Shown piece after piece: positions 24,465 to 38,242 of a stretch of DNA of 64,000 nucleotides (position 1 is the first letter of the stretch; each line of letters opens with the position of its first letter). Source of the DNA: Marchantia polymorpha subsp. ruderalis (Eukaryota > Streptophyta > Marchantiopsida > Marchantiales > Marchantiaceae); contig AP031357.1 in NCBI GenBank assembly GCA_037833965.1, forward strand, positions 23,952,001 through 24,016,000, given 5' to 3'. The position numbers and the translations under genes were made by a program. The notes beneath the pieces are model-generated. The model was not told the origin of the DNA and searched no databases. It saw only the letters and a list, made by a program, of their open reading frames with translations.

Positions 24465-27400
24465 TCAGTGACCAATAGCATCTAGAGCTACGCGCACCTG
24501 TTTGACCAGTGCGTCCATATCATCTAACAATCCAATTTCTCCTACTCTTCTTATTGCGAGTATGGACTCTTGACGAGAATCATCTCCTGCACACTCAGCT
24601 TCATATGCAGCGGTAGCAACTCTGGCCTTGTTCCACGACTCCAACATCCGGTATACATCGGATGACTGTAGAAGAAGAAGAGAAACAAGCAAAATCAGAT
24701 GATTCAAACTTCAAATACTAGAAATGTATCCCCTACAACCCTGATGATGCAATCACAGAAAATCCATCCGGAACAGATCCTCCCAATATACATGAGCAAA
24801 TGACTGTGAAAGACCTGACAAACTAGGGCGAGCATGAACCACAAAACTGCTCTTCTTGTTACAGAAAGTTCTTTCATTGCAAATCGTTTCGTTGTCATCT
24901 AGTGCTAGTGCCATCGTTGACGTTCTAGTGCTTCACAGTATACACAAGAATCTATTGTCCACACACGTGTAATGAGAAATAGCTAGCATTATCTTCACTT
25001 ACATTGGAGAGATGTCGTTGATAATTTGTGTGAAGTCGACTAGGTAAAACTTCATTATTACCCAATGACGTTCCAGGTAGAGGGGACAACGCAGGGCCTT
25101 TCGATATATTTGAAGCTAGTTTTTCATTTAGAGCAGCATGATTGTTGAGATTATCCACGTCAGACGCAGATGATGAAGATGGAGATTCTCCTGCAACAAT
25201 TACATTACACGACCACAAAAAATTAACTCTGCAGTATAATCATGAGAATGAATATTGCAGTTCTCCACACTAGATATAGCAGCAATAATTCGAACAAATC
25301 CGATGTAAACGCATGTCTTGAGCTCTTTACATAGATACTATCGAGGATTATATAAACACAGCGAGACCGAGACCAAGTACAGTAATCTCCCGGTTAAGTA
25401 CGCAAATTGATCCCAGGAAGATTTTGCGTACTTAACCGGGAGGTGCGTACTTAACAAACAGGTACTTTCATAGCAAGGTCCGGGCTGTCACTTTGAAATC
25501 TGAAGTCTGATGTGGGACAATGAGGGTCTAGTTTCGACTTGCGCGTCCAGGTCTATGCCTTCCAACAGATTTCGCTTCTACAGACTTTGTATTTTTCCTA
25601 TCGTTGAAAGAGCTCAACCTTTAAAGTTTGTTCTCTTACACCGAAGTCAGTGAAGCATATATATTCCTGGAGTCTAGTGAGTTCCCCTTTGCATCACGAG
25701 ATTACCCCACCTCCAAGTACAGAGAAGGGGAGCAGAGAAAACAAGTTCCGGAAGGGGTTCTAATTTTCTATTATTGTCTTTAGAGTTGTCTTAGTTGAAA
25801 AGTCAGACTACGATTCATGACATGTTGAACTAAACATTAGAAGATTGTGTAAAATAATATTAGTTGCAAAGACACCCTCAAATTTCATAAAGAATGTGAA
25901 ATTAGCTATGAAAATTGTTTGTGGTCAAAAATTTATACAGACACGAAGTAAAGGTTCGACAGGAAAGTCGCGAACTGTAATTGTTTCTTTGGAGTGATCC
26001 GCGCTTGTATGAAATTCGACATTTCTTAAAGCCAAGCTTCTAATCCCTGCTGTCAACCGCCCATGGACATGGGCTTTTGTATCAGGGCTAGGACTAACAC
26101 AAAACCTTTCTTTTTTAACTTGTAAACAAGTTAAGTAATGGGAGCAGAAACCCGAATACGTTCTGTTGAACGCTGCTTAATACTATTGCCTCTTACCGTC
26201 CTCACATGGAAGATCCGTGTAAAGTTTACACGGATATTTAGGGTTTACATTATAAACCCTAAACTTGATCCGTGTCTTTTTGTAAAAAAATTGCGTAGTT
26301 ATCCGGGATGCGTACATAAACGGGTGCGTACTGAACTGGGAGGTTACTGTACTACAGGCCTTGAGAACTACAACTGGAACTTAAAAGGTGTTGCAAATAC
26401 TCTGAACCCGTACTGCGACATGCAGATCCAACTTTTATTGGAACAAATGCCAGAATGAAAGCAAGTAAGTTCCAGGACGTGATTGAACGAAGCGAATCCA
26501 CTGGAGTCCCATCGTTCGTGAATGAAGCTTTCAGCGAGAGAATCCGATATAGCACAAGTCGACAAGCAACAGCAGTCATATATCTTCCATGACCAACGGC
26601 GTTCAAGAATTTATTTCTTTTGCCTCCGCGCCGTTGCGGAGGTTCGAAGAAGCCGGGTTAGTAAAATCTTTTTTTTTTTACATTCGGCTGTTAACTTAAC
26701 TGACGGATGGGAAGAGTACAGTTGGAAGGTACAAAAGACACCCAGAGGGTACCATGGAAAGAAAGTGCTATTACAGATCCTATGGATGCTCCACAGGAAA
26801 CCATAGAAACTAATCAACTACGGGCAAGGCATCACACCCCTTCCGCTATTTCCAAGACCTCAACAACCCCCATGAGGTATCTCTTGTACACGGACGAGAG
26901 TGTAACCTTAAACGTCAATTGGTGTCCATCGCAGAGGGTTTCCGCCTGAGTTGATGGAGATACCATAATCTCTCTTCAACTTATTCCTGCGACTAACTCT
27001 CTCTATATGGCTCCCGCTAAATTATACATATACCCTCCCGTTATTAAGGTATTCTATTCGAGAGCATCCAACCGTTTCACTCCTATAGGGGTTAAACAGT
27101 TCGTAGCTTACCAATTATCGGAGCTGGATGCGAGGAACCCGGTTTGTCAGAACCACGGCTTGGATGTGGAACCGAAGCAAGGCCAGTAGGTGGTGTTTGC
27201 ATCACAGCAACTTGATTACCAAGAGCCGTTGATGCTTTGACGGCATTGTGTAGCTCCACATGATCTTTATGGATTTCCTTAGATTTAAACATCAACACTC
27301 TCATCCGCGCGAGTGCTGCGACCATGTAAGATAACGCAGCTGCAGCATGCTCCATTTTTTTCTCGAATGCTGAGGAACAATAGCTGCATAAATGAAAGAA

Positions 27401-30400
27401 CAAGTATCGGGATTGAGACTCCAATTCAAATAGAGGTGAGTTTCGTGAAGTAGCCTTAATTTTGAAATAAAATGACGAATAGAGGAAATAAACAAGGGAC
27501 AAATAGAAAAAAACAGAAGCTATGAGCACAATATATTTGAAAAGGTTTAGCAGATAAACAAATCAAGTGTCAAACGAGACTGACAATCAAAGAATGAACC
27601 ACATGTATTTAAAAAGTCAACTCTGATCAGAGAGCATGAACAGCATTATATATGCGATGCCAGACATCCATGACGTCCACACTTCATCAACAAAACTTTT
27701 AGACGATTTGAACCGGTGAGTCCAGAGATTCAAAAAGGACATACTCGCAAAGATATGCGGTGTCAAGGTATATCCTAAAACTCGTAGAAAAATCACCGGG
27801 CCTGTCGTTTGCGGCCTCTTGGTGATGTGCAGCTTCCAAAAACTTCAATCCTGCTTGCAAATACATATTTGTGCTATCGTCTTCCATACCTGGCTCATTC
27901 TGGATAAACCAAACCAGTCAACTGAAGTTAGAAAAATTTAACTTCGCATCAAGTTTGTCATCGTCAAATCGAAGAGGCTGAGTAATTTTAAATGTACTGA
28001 AGAATGAGCAAACCTTGATACGATCCGCCGAGTGTTTCAAGGATTTGGCTTCCTTTGTAAGAGTTGACGCCAGAGCAGCATGATTTTTCTTCGTTGGACT
28101 CCCAGATCCTCCATCACTACCCCTGGCAATGTGCCCGGGATTATTAGACGCATGACCCGCTTCAGCACTTTGACGTGCTGGATAGCTCCCTTCAGAACCA
28201 TTCTTGGGCTCTTTACCCTGTTTCGCACTCTCGTCTACGTGTCTGGTCTCAGTTGCTGGACTACCTCTCTTCCGTGCACCAGGTGGCTGCCCTTCAGGCC
28301 TACTTCTATTCGCACCGAGGGATGCACTATAAGGCTCTGCTCCAGGCCTGGGAGCAGCACCTTCCACCTCCTTCCGACCAGAGGATCCAACTGCTGCCTT
28401 GTCTCCATTCCTGTCTGAGAATAGGTTCAGACGGGCCTTCGGATCTTTCTGTGGTGTAGGTTCGTTCTTCTCGTACCTATGAGAAGAATTATCCCTCTGA
28501 CCACCGTGACCTGGCTCATGCTCGTCGTGGCAAGGAAGTTCATCTTTGGCATTGTCGTCCACATGTCTCGACCTGATATCAACATGGCTCTTTTCGGCAA
28601 CGCCATCCTCCGTTCTTTCCCTCCCTTCTCTACTCGAGTCTCTGCCTGGTCTGGACTCCTCACGCCAGTTTGTGCCACCCTGCTTGTCAAGCCGGCTTTC
28701 CCGAGACGAAGGTCTTCCACCCCAGTCATCACGTTGATGAACGCTTCGCTCCCTAGTACCCCGTTCCTCCCTAACATCTCCTCCCCGCTCGGACGTCCAA
28801 GTGTCTCTAGGTCTCTCTCTGTCACGTTCCCTATCTCTGTCCCTCTCCCGAAATCTATCTTCGCCCCTTCGATCATATCTGTCGTCCCTCTCTCGGTGTC
28901 GGTCATCACGATGTCGGTCGTAACTTCCGCCACGATCTCCATTTCCAAAGTGACTGGCACTGCCAGCTCTTCTCTCCCTGCTTGCACCTTCTTCCCAATG
29001 CCGGTCATCATCCCTACCAGATCCCCGACTTTTGCCATCAAACTTCCTAAAATCCGCAGGACCTTCTCGACTGTTACTCCTCGCGTATCTCTCCCGTCCG
29101 CTGCTCGTCTCCCTGGTATTGAAGCGAGAGGAGGGTTCAGGTGAATGAAGACCACCTCTGTCATAGTTATCACGATGCGTTTGTCGTTGTTGACCATCCC
29201 TGTCGCTCTGTGTGTCTTGTTCGTCTGTAGACCTCTTGGGACTGGGAGACCTTAGCGGCGAAAGTGGACTCCGTTTATTACTCGTCGGCCGGCTATCAGG
29301 GGTAGTATTGTGCTCATGGCCTTGTACGCAGTCTGCAGCCCTCCTCCTTCCAGCCCCGGCCTCCACCTTTTGAGACCTTACGGGCGACGAAGAAACTGTC
29401 GATTCGATTGGAGAAGGTCCCTTGGATCCACTCGCCGAAGACGCGGCAGAAAAGGAATGCTTCGAAGAGCTAGCGGTCAGTGGTGAGGGGGAGCTAGAAA
29501 CTCGACCTCTTTCGTCATCTTGAGGTGGATAAAGATCAACAACGGGAGCAGGGCTCTGGCCATGCGGGCTATCATCGGCCCTCTCTCCATCAGACCCTTG
29601 CACATAGGTTCGTGCAATCCCTGATACTTCATCAAACAGCCTCTTACCTCTGAAATCTCCGTCCAGCCTCCGCTCATCATACATACCCTCCGGCTGCGAT
29701 TTAGGAGATGATCCAGTTTCATACTCCCGTGTTGCTTCAAGATCCTTAGAGACCATTCTTCTCTTCTCATTGTGGTACTCGGCTTCAGGTTCTTCTTTTA
29801 TACGCTTCTTACCTTCTGAGTAACCATTTCTTCCTCTAATGTCCACTTTCCGAATGGTCTCATTCTCTCTACAGTTCCTTTTGTAGTCGTCCCTGCGGTG
29901 CTTGTCATCATCGCTGTCGCTGCTTTCGTGTTTAACAAAAAGCTCTGACTTGCACCTGACATCCACACCCTTTTGATTCTCCTTTCTTTTCCTCTCATCT
30001 CCTCTCACATCTTGTCTGTCGTCTTTCTTCTTTGGCTCCTTATTGCCACTCAAAGTGACCTTCATCTTCCTTGGTGCTTGGGCCTGAGCAGGAGCAGTCA
30101 GAGTGCCTCTGCCAACGTTTCTGCTACTGATTCCAGCATCATCGCTACCGTAGTGAAAAGAGTGGGTATTCTCATCACTACTTTGAACCTTTGACGGAAC
30201 AAACATTTCTACAACCATCTTCCTCCCTTTGCCATCACCCCCTTTCGCCTTTTTCACTACTGGCGCCTCCTCGTTGTCGCTTGTGTCCACCTTCTTCTTC
30301 CTCTTTACACCACCAGGTACTTTACTGCGATCATCTTCACGAACAGCTTGTTTCTGGGGTCGCGGATCCTCACCTGTTGAAACGACCGATAGAAGATAGA

Positions 30401-33400
30401 TAATGACCACTGTCATTACACTTGTACCAGACTAAGCAGACGCTAAAAGAGGAAGATAACTTGCCTCGAATTTGCATACTGCTGCAAATTGAAGGTTACA
30501 GGGCAAACACAACCAGTAAACTATCCGTTTCTAGTATTTACAACAACAAGAAAGTTAACCAATCCTCATCAACATATAAATGCGAATGTTAGGAAACCAT
30601 GCAGTTTTTTCATCGATATTTTATATACTCAACCTGGGATATGATGAGATTCATATAACCATAACCACAGAGGAGATGCACTATACCTTCACTCGCCCGC
30701 ATCCGTTTCAATTTTTCTTTCTCTTTCTCCTTAAACTTTTGTTTATCAGCCATCACCCTTTGATAGCCTGGGTCTTCAGTCGGGAGTGGTGGTCCTCGTT
30801 CACGCGGTTGTACATCAACCAAATTCTTGTTCTTGGTAGAGACCATGTCCACTTTCTTGACCGTGGGCGTTGAGAGCTTCGGAGTACTTCCTCCAACCTT
30901 CTTGACAACTCCTTTTTTACCTTGCTTTTGGGCTTTTGACGGTTTTTGCTCTAGATGTCGGCTTTCTAATGTTGTATCCAGAGGTGGAATAACGCATGTC
31001 AACGTTGAAGGTAGTGGCGCAGCCCCGTTCAACCCAACAGCAGGTAAGGTATTCGGGTTTTGCAGCCCTAGGTAGTTGTAAACAGCATTCGTGGTAGTTT
31101 CCTCTGTATACTTGCAGCTGTTCAAACCGGGCCTGCAGGGTTGAAGTGGAAACTGTAAGAAATCAATACAAAGAAACTTGTAATTCTGTGACACATTACG
31201 TCAGAAATGGACCATATGTCGTCCATCGAGTGACCTCGGCGATATCATGCTTAGGAGCTTATTCTCATAACAGCTTAAATAAGAACGAAGATGGAATTTA
31301 TGTAAACCTGAGCCTTTATAAAGTCCGAGTTCTATTGATTCAAACAGTTCCTTTCCCGTCCAGAAAAGGCTAAATGTGGAAAAGTTGAGACACTTACAGC
31401 CATTCCATCGATTGACATTGCCAATTATCTGGCAAAACATTAACATTGACTCCAGGTAAAGCGAGACGCCACTGGTTACATTTCGTGCACTCCACCCAAT
31501 TATCGAGAACAATACTGGGTTGTGCTGCCACCTCGAGACTGGAACTTCCCACGAGTGGAGGATACAGAGCCTGTGGAGCAGGAGCTAGGAGTCCATTGGC
31601 GTCCCCTTGTACGGGCAAGGGATACCTATACACTGCCTTCTCCCTCTCAATATCCTTAGCTCTTGTGGTTTCTTTAGAACCCTTCTTACTGACCTTCTTT
31701 CCAGGTTTTCCTGCAACTACATTCTTCAACATATCCAGGCTGTCTCGCTCTCCATGCTTGACTTGCTCTTTGGCTGGAGGCACGGTGGCTTTAAATGAGT
31801 CCATGGCTCCATCTCTTCCAGTTTCTCCAGCAACTTTCGCAACTATCTCCTTCCTGACCTCCTTGTAAACCTCCCTGTTTTCTTTACTTTTATCTTTGGG
31901 TTCCTTTTGCGCAGGGTGATCCTTGCTGCTTTCTTTGCCCTTCTTCTTCGGCTCAACAGAGAGCTTACTATGAGGTCCGGGGGTGGAGTCCTCTCTCACA
32001 GGATGTTTATATGAGAGCTTCAATGTGTTCGTGCCAGCCTCCTTGCCCTCTTTCTTGAGGACTTTTACAGAGTCAACAACTGGTGCTACTTTTATGGGTT
32101 CAGGTAGTGGTACAACTTCTTTACTCTTAGGCCTCGTCTCCTTAACCACCTTACTTAGAGTCTCCATGAACTTCCTGGAACCGGGACCTCCGTCCGGCTT
32201 ACTTGCTGGCGTATTCATCAGCTGCCTAAAAATCTCCTTCTTTTCGGTGACTGGCTCGGAAACCAATGGAGGTATCGAAGGCGAAATCAACCCTCCATAC
32301 GGAAATTCAAAAGTCGTCAATGCCTGTTAACATTAAGAACAGCAAACACGGCCATCAATACTCCTCGCCTCCTCGTCCACCCACTCTAACATCAGTTGGC
32401 GATTCTCATAGCACCTTTGAAAGAACTCAAGGTCGAGACAAGAATCAAGGAGTAGCAGCACACTTACCCTGATCATTCCGGAGGGACTCAAATCCGGAGA
32501 CGCATTGTCCTCAGAGCCTGATCTCTCATCGTCTTCAAGATCATCATCAGACGGAGAGGACGGATGATCAGACCCAAAAACTTTGTTGTAGACAGAGTTT
32601 TGTGCCTGTTTGTCCAGCCCTTGCCCTGTCTTAGGAGGCAATTGGAGCCGGACAGTGAGGCCCTTCTTCTCGGGAGGGATGGTTTCCTTCACGGAATTTG
32701 TAGCTCCCGCTGCCGCTGCGGCTGCCGCTGCCTTGACAATTGCGTTCATTGATCTTACATTCTTCCTTTTATGTTCTTTCTCTTTAGGCCAGGAATTGGG
32801 ATCCGCGGCTGGCACGACAGGACCGCCGCCTTGCCCTCGCCTCGCTCGCTGTTACAAAGTAAAGGAAGCGTCAAAATCCACATTCCTTCTTAACCCGCGA
32901 GACCAAACGATTCAAATGGCATACTGCTACATTACCTCCTTGGGTGCTTCGCTTGGTCTCGGCCTCAAAGCCCCGACGTGGCCCTCCGGTGGCCTAGGTC
33001 GTGCGGGCTCTGACCCAGGTGGAGGTGGTGGTCCTGGGCCTCCTAAAACAGGAGCGGCCCTCCTTGTTGACGGCAAAAATGATCCGTAACCACCATACTT
33101 AGATCCTGCATACATTAAGGAGATGTGTTACTCGAGCTCGAGCCTTGACCACATTTCGCAGGGTACACTTATGTTTCCTGACTTCTTCCAGTAATAAGTT
33201 GAGAAGAAAGGCAGCTGGTCTCGAGCTATCTCCAGGAGGCTGTCGAGCCAACCGAGGAAAATGAAACATACCTAGCCTTTCTGTAGACAGATTTCCCTGG
33301 AATTCTTTCTGGCAGTCTCCTAAAACTGATTCCAGTCTAGTATCCTGCATCAGAACACCATCTCCGTGAGCAATCGTTTCCAGACTGAGCGTGCACATAA

Positions 33401-33667
33401 GAAATCTGCGCCCATTCACGAATCACAACCTGGACAAAAGTAGGTCAGTCGTACCAGGTAACTTAGTCTTTCTAAATCATCGTCTCCGGAGCCAGAGCCA
33501 GAACCGCCTCCTTCAAAAGCCTCTCCTTCCTCCAGTTCCGTGTCTTCTTCCATCCTTCCAGAACTCCCGTCTTCCTCGCGGTCTACCCATTGTGGCACAT
33601 AATCTCTGAGGCCATTCGCACGATCAGCACCTCTTTCGTGTATCCTGACGGGCGGCACCAGAGCCAT
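24465..33667 (-). CDS. CW-type zinc-finger nuclear protein (plant CWZF family)
   Basis: Likely a chromatin protein: CW domains bind methylated histone H3K4. Coding exons on the minus strand: 33455-33667, 33272-33344, 32936-33105, 32468-32848, 31398-32323, 30687-31132, 28014-30373, about 27741-27899, 27112 to 27369 or 27383, 25003-25190, 24465-24665; about 1,790 residues. The N-terminus is acidic ([11 protein letters not shown]), then [13 protein letters not shown]...[10 protein letters not shown], the family's conserved start. A poly-Ala run lies in exon 4. The CW domain spans the exon 5/6 junction: W555, C558, C561, W564, C582, C594 ([12 protein letters not shown]...WQC...LPGLNSC). Exon 7 encodes about 780 mostly disordered residues rich in Arg, Asp, Ser and Lys. 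Exons 8-11 carry the conserved C-terminal part (LKHSADRIK...LKFLEAA...AAAALSY...[16 protein letters not shown]). Other junctions are GT-AG with matching phase, but no canonical pair joins exons 8 and 9 in frame. Confidence 0.9.
25380..26349. mobile_element. Tigger-like MITE, 970 bp, in a CW-gene intron
   Basis: Flanked by TA at 25378-25379 and 26350-26351. The left end CAGTAATCTCCCGGTTAAGT and the inverted right end CAGTAACCTCCCAGTTCAGT match at 17 of 20, followed by TACGCA on both sides. Just inside the left end the terminal sequence recurs inverted (25388-25440), forming a stem of about 21 bp. Two 11-bp hairpins sit at 26213-26235 and 26237-26263. No transposase remains. It lies wholly within the intron between coding exons 9 and 10. 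Confidence 0.88.
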
Positions 33668-34900
33668 GACCAGAAACTCAGAATTCTGGGTTTCATGACT
33701 AGTTTAGACTACCCTAAAAACATCCACAAATTTCCTCGTCCAAAACAGCGCAGCAGGCCAGAATTGTCTTCCCACACTGTCGACAATTCCCCTCGCCAGC
33801 CCCCAGCCTAGCCACACACCATGCTGACTACTCTCACTGTTCTCCCTCGAAAATCTCCCTGCCTTCCTCCCGTCCGTCACTGCCCTCCTGCCCCCTCACC
33901 ACTCTACCACTACCGCATCACTGCTTCTCTCTGCGGACACAACTAAACTCTCCCCCATCTCCTGACGATCGGAGCACCAAATCATCAGTGCCCCGGCCGG
34001 TGTGCGTAGAAAAAATCAGCCCCGGCCCTTCCACCCCAGATGTCTGGGCTGTCATACCCCAAATTGTACAGGAATCTGTCGTAATCACATGTGTGTTGCT
34101 AAGTGTACGACGGCGAGAGGGAGAGAGAGAGAGAAGGGGGGGAGAGAGAGAGAGAGAGAAAGCGAGACAAGGGAAGGGAAGAGAGCGCTTGCACACGACC
34201 GTCCTCGTCCCGGCTCGTCTCGTCTCGTCAAGCACCAAGTCTTTCTCTTCCCTTCCCTCTGTCACTCTTCGACAGGGCCCAGGCGAACAGCAGAACTCGG
34301 GCAGCTCGGGCAGGGCAGTCGCGTCTGCCCCGCGCCTTGGTACGAGCAGGAACCCCTTCTGGCCATTTGACCCAGTCTTTTAATGGGCACCCGAACCTGC
34401 GATCTTCAGTCCGTCCGGCTCGCCTCGGCCTCCGGGCGCTCTGCAGCCAGGCCGCCGCTCGCTGCAGCTCTCTGGGTCCGTCCGTCCTTCCGTCCGTCCG
34501 TTGGTGTGCCCGTCCGTCCGGACTCCCTTCCACTGGCGTCTACATTCCGCACACATGTCTGCATGTCACGTCCGGTGGATCGACCTTCTGACTCAGCTGT
34601 CTGCGTTTCACACCGTGCTACATCTCTGGCTCCAAAGAAATCTCAAATCTCAAACTATTTGAATGAACTTTTTAACTCTATGAGCAGCAAATCTCTCTCC
34701 GCCTGATCCCAACGAGAACAAATAAAGCATCATCGCATCCCTATCCGCCGAGCCACTAAATAAAATACGCCACTCCTGCGAAAGATTCACAAAAGTCTTA
34801 CAAGGCCCAACGCCATAAATGTTTACCTTCGCGAATCTACAGCATACAAATCCATGAAAGGTAACCATAAGAATAGTAATTTGTAATTAACTGCGTATCG
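33668..34900 (-). promoter_or_regulatory. 5' flank and probable leader/promoter of the CW gene
   Basis: GC-richer DNA directly upstream of the minus-strand start at 33667, with a GA-rich run at 34114-34160 (CT-rich on the gene's strand) and repeated GTCCGTCC blocks near 34480-34525. CT-rich tracts are common around plant transcription starts. No clear TATA box is seen. Overlapping open frames here look like low-complexity chance frames. Confidence 0.4.
34114..34160. repeat. GA-rich simple repeat
   Basis: GAGAGG followed by two long (GA)n tracts separated by a G-run. Purine-rich on plus, pyrimidine-rich on the CW gene's strand. Confidence 0.95.
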
Positions 34901-34979
34901 ATTATACATTGGTCGGAGTATCATGAGGAACAAAAGTTTAGGGGTTGTTTCGAGATTTATGAAACGAGGTCACAGTTAC

Positions 34980-36228
34980 ACGAATCTTTAGAAGAATTGC
35001 TCATCATCGTTCAGTACAACGTTGAGAACATCTAGAACATGGACAAAATTGGATTCTTCTTTTGTCTACTTTCTAGATATTTTATATTTATGCCGAACGA
35101 GTACATTTCAAGCACCAAAGTCACAAAAAAATTGAAAGATTGTATTTCTTTGATAGTTTGCGCCAGCGCATCTGAAACACATAAAATTCCATGCTTAATG
35201 ATTGAAAAGCCAAAAAAATCCAACATGTATCAAATATAGACTGTGGCTAATTTCTTATTTCAATTAAATGAAGACTTGAATGGACGTGAAAATCTACCAG
35301 AGATGGTTCAACAAAGTCTTTATTTCAAAAATGAGATAAATAACAAGATGTTCCATTTTCTTGCCAATGAATCATGTGCTATGACACTTCGATGACTTTG
35401 AAAGTCACAACATTTGTGTAGTATTTTTCTTCAAAACTATACATACTAAAAACAACCTTGTGATATGAAATTCATCGTTGCTTTCAAGAAACAATACAAA
35501 TATATGTATCGCGAGAATATACTTAATTTTTACGAGCTTATGATAAGTTGAAACATCAAAAAATAGAAGTTGGAAAATGACTACGACAAGGTGGCAGCTT
35601 GAGTTTTCTATGGAAAACTGTAAGCTATGTAAAAGAAACATGGAATTATATTTTGTCAAGTTCTATAAAAAAATCATTTTGTAATGCATAGCATATGAAT
35701 CTAGAACCAATCAGAGGCTGAGGAAAAAATTAATGTGACTGTGGTTGAATTAGTTCAAACCATCAAAAACTTAAATTTTCAATTGATCTATTAGATTTGA
35801 AAGAATTTGTGCATATTGACAACGAAAGCAATAAAAAATATTTAGTAGCAATGCTAGAAGACATAAAAAATTGTAAGATTTGATGAAGATTACTGAATCA
35901 GGTCTTGATGAAAATAACAATGTTAATTTATCAAAAAAGTTTGTAGAATCATAATATAGAGTTGAGTTTAATGGATTTGATACTTTGTATAACAAAATAG
36001 TTGACATTGAGTATTAGTATCAGTTGTTATGTTCTCAAGTTCAAAATTAATTTGATCGTATCAAAAAATTGTTTGAAAAATTTGAAGCCAAGGTACAAAT
36101 AAAATCAAAACATGCGTCAAATGACAATTCACAATAATTTATAGTGAAATTACTAAAAATGTTCATCCCTATAACTTTATTGATAAAATGCGTATTTAAA
36201 TGTGTGCAACTTAAGTGGGAGACTAGAG
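34980..36228 (+). mobile_element. Second decayed Tigger-like transposon
   Basis: At 35036-35239 the translation NMDKIGFFF...MPNEYISSTKV...CASASETHKIPCLMI aligns with the transposase core at 10650-10830 of the first element (NMYKTGLFF...MPNEYTST...CNATGTERVPITMI). Here the first catalytic Asp is kept, but stops follow. The right terminus is recognisable: the inverse of 36190-36228 reads CTCTAGTCTCCCACTTAAGT, similar to the CAGTAACCTCCCAGTTCAGT end of the MITE, and TA follows at 36229-36230. The left end was not found, so the start is approximate. Confidence 0.65.
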
Positions 36229-36230
36229 TA

Positions 36231-38240
36231 TTAGCAAAATGTGTACAAATGTGATATTTTTATGAAATCTAACTTAGAACTAATAGCAATGTCATGTTGT
36301 TCTCACTACTTATATGAAATGAGTATTTGTTGCGCATATTGGATTCAAATTATTGTTTCATGTGAATTAGTTGAATTTTTTTTTAACATATTGAACACAT
36401 TTGATGATTCGTTTTTTTATATATATTTGTGTGATCAATTATTGATTGTGAATTTTTTGCAACAGATTTTTGAACATAAGTTATAGTTTTAATGTAGCTA
36501 CAACTAAAATGTAGTAATAAACATATAGAAATTATTGAATAGCCAATACGAACTCAAATAACATGTGAAAATTTATATAACTATGTGTAATTGTAAAGTA
36601 AATTATGAAGTATATTTTATGATGCAAATAAGCACAAACCATCAACTCATAAACCTTTGAATCTTTCCAATTATATGAATTATATATCAGATTTCTTTTA
36701 TAATTACTCATAATTCCAACATATTCATGGTACCACATACTAGTTGAAAACATATAGCTTGTGAACTTCAATATGTTTGGATATTTGTTTGAAATGCACA
36801 TTTGCTTATGACTCGTAGTAAAGACTTAGCCTTTACACAGTAGTTATATTAGTAAAATGAACTCATGTTGATAATTATTATACAAAACAAAAAATCAATA
36901 ATATTTGTAAAAATGAAATTATGTATCTTTGAAATGAAGATTTATGTTTACTAAGATCATTGATCTATTGTTAATATTTGAAATAATTCAAGACTTCTTT
37001 TTTTATAAGAAAACTTCTGTTCTGAACAATAATCTATTAAAACTCTTCGCTGTATGTAGTGTTTTTTTTCTCAACGCTTTTATAACTTAAAAGTGACAAA
37101 TAAATCACATGCTTGTTTCGAAATAATGTGGCAATTTTCAAAGATACACATAGATATTAGCAATGATACATTATGGACATGCAAATCATACTACTCTTCA
37201 AGTGATCAACAAGTAACTCAATAAAACTTCAAATATTATAAAAATTTTCTAATGATAATGTCATAATGATAACTTATATAATAGAAACGTTAGTAAGAAA
37301 GGAAAGTACTCACCTGCAGATCAAATACAATTGTTAGAGCCAATTGTGCAATTAAAGCTATTTGCATTAAGACTGCTGTTAAAATCAGAGCAATGTTGCA
37401 AGATGTATGGTAGAAAGTATAGATTTTCACCGTTCAGTTTCTTAAGAAAAAACTGAAAAATAACTAATATGATGGAGTTAACTAGTGTAAAAACTTGGAA
37501 ACTTGTTAACACAAAGTGGATTTTGGTAGCATACAATACAACTTTTATGTTATAGTCATGACGGACATGTTATGATGAAGGTCTTAAGAGTAAAACCGAT
37601 AACTAGTACTGTGTATATTTTGATATTTGATTAGAGAGATGTATTGTATTAAGCAACATGCATGTGCACGAGCAAAGAAGATAATGTTAAGAAGATATTC
37701 AAAGATGGGTTACATATTGACCTACATCATCTAACTATTTAGATGTCTTCATGTGTCATCAATTTATAGTTTCAATCTATCATGAAGTCAAATTTGATCT
37801 TTATATGGTGTACTATATTTTAGAAGCTTTAACCAAAAAATTCATTTTTCATATAAAAAAAAAAGTATAAAAGATGACACATATTTTGGCTCACAAAGCT
37901 TAGAAAATATTCACTAGAATAAATTTTTTCATCAAACTATGTCTGTTGCATGAAAAATTTAAGTTAAAATTTAGAAGTAATTTTCAACATCAATAAAGGG
38001 AATAAATAATCTCTAATTTGTGAATAAATAAGAATATAATAAATAGTAAAATATTTTACCAAGTCATTCATAGATGAAATCAGATCTATAACACCAGGCT
38101 GAAAATCATCATAATGAAAAGCATATCATAAATCACATAATTTACTAAAATCATTTAAGTTAACATTAATGTACTAGATAGCATCATCTAACATATCTAT
38201 CTCATATTGATTTTCACATAGATCTCATGTGGATACACAA
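36231..38240. other. AT-rich gene-free stretch
   Basis: No recognisable coding content, RNA gene or element end. Composition is like the transposon relics on each side. Confidence 0.5.
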
Positions 38241-38242
38241 TA

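Noticed and set aside
28479-29144. 221-codon plus-strand frame opposite the CW gene
   Set aside because: Antisense shadow of the Arg/Asp/Ser-rich exon 7; the minus-strand reading matches the family, this one matches nothing.
28427-29197. 256-codon minus-strand frame inside exon 7
   Set aside because: Shifted-frame shadow of the same biased-composition exon.
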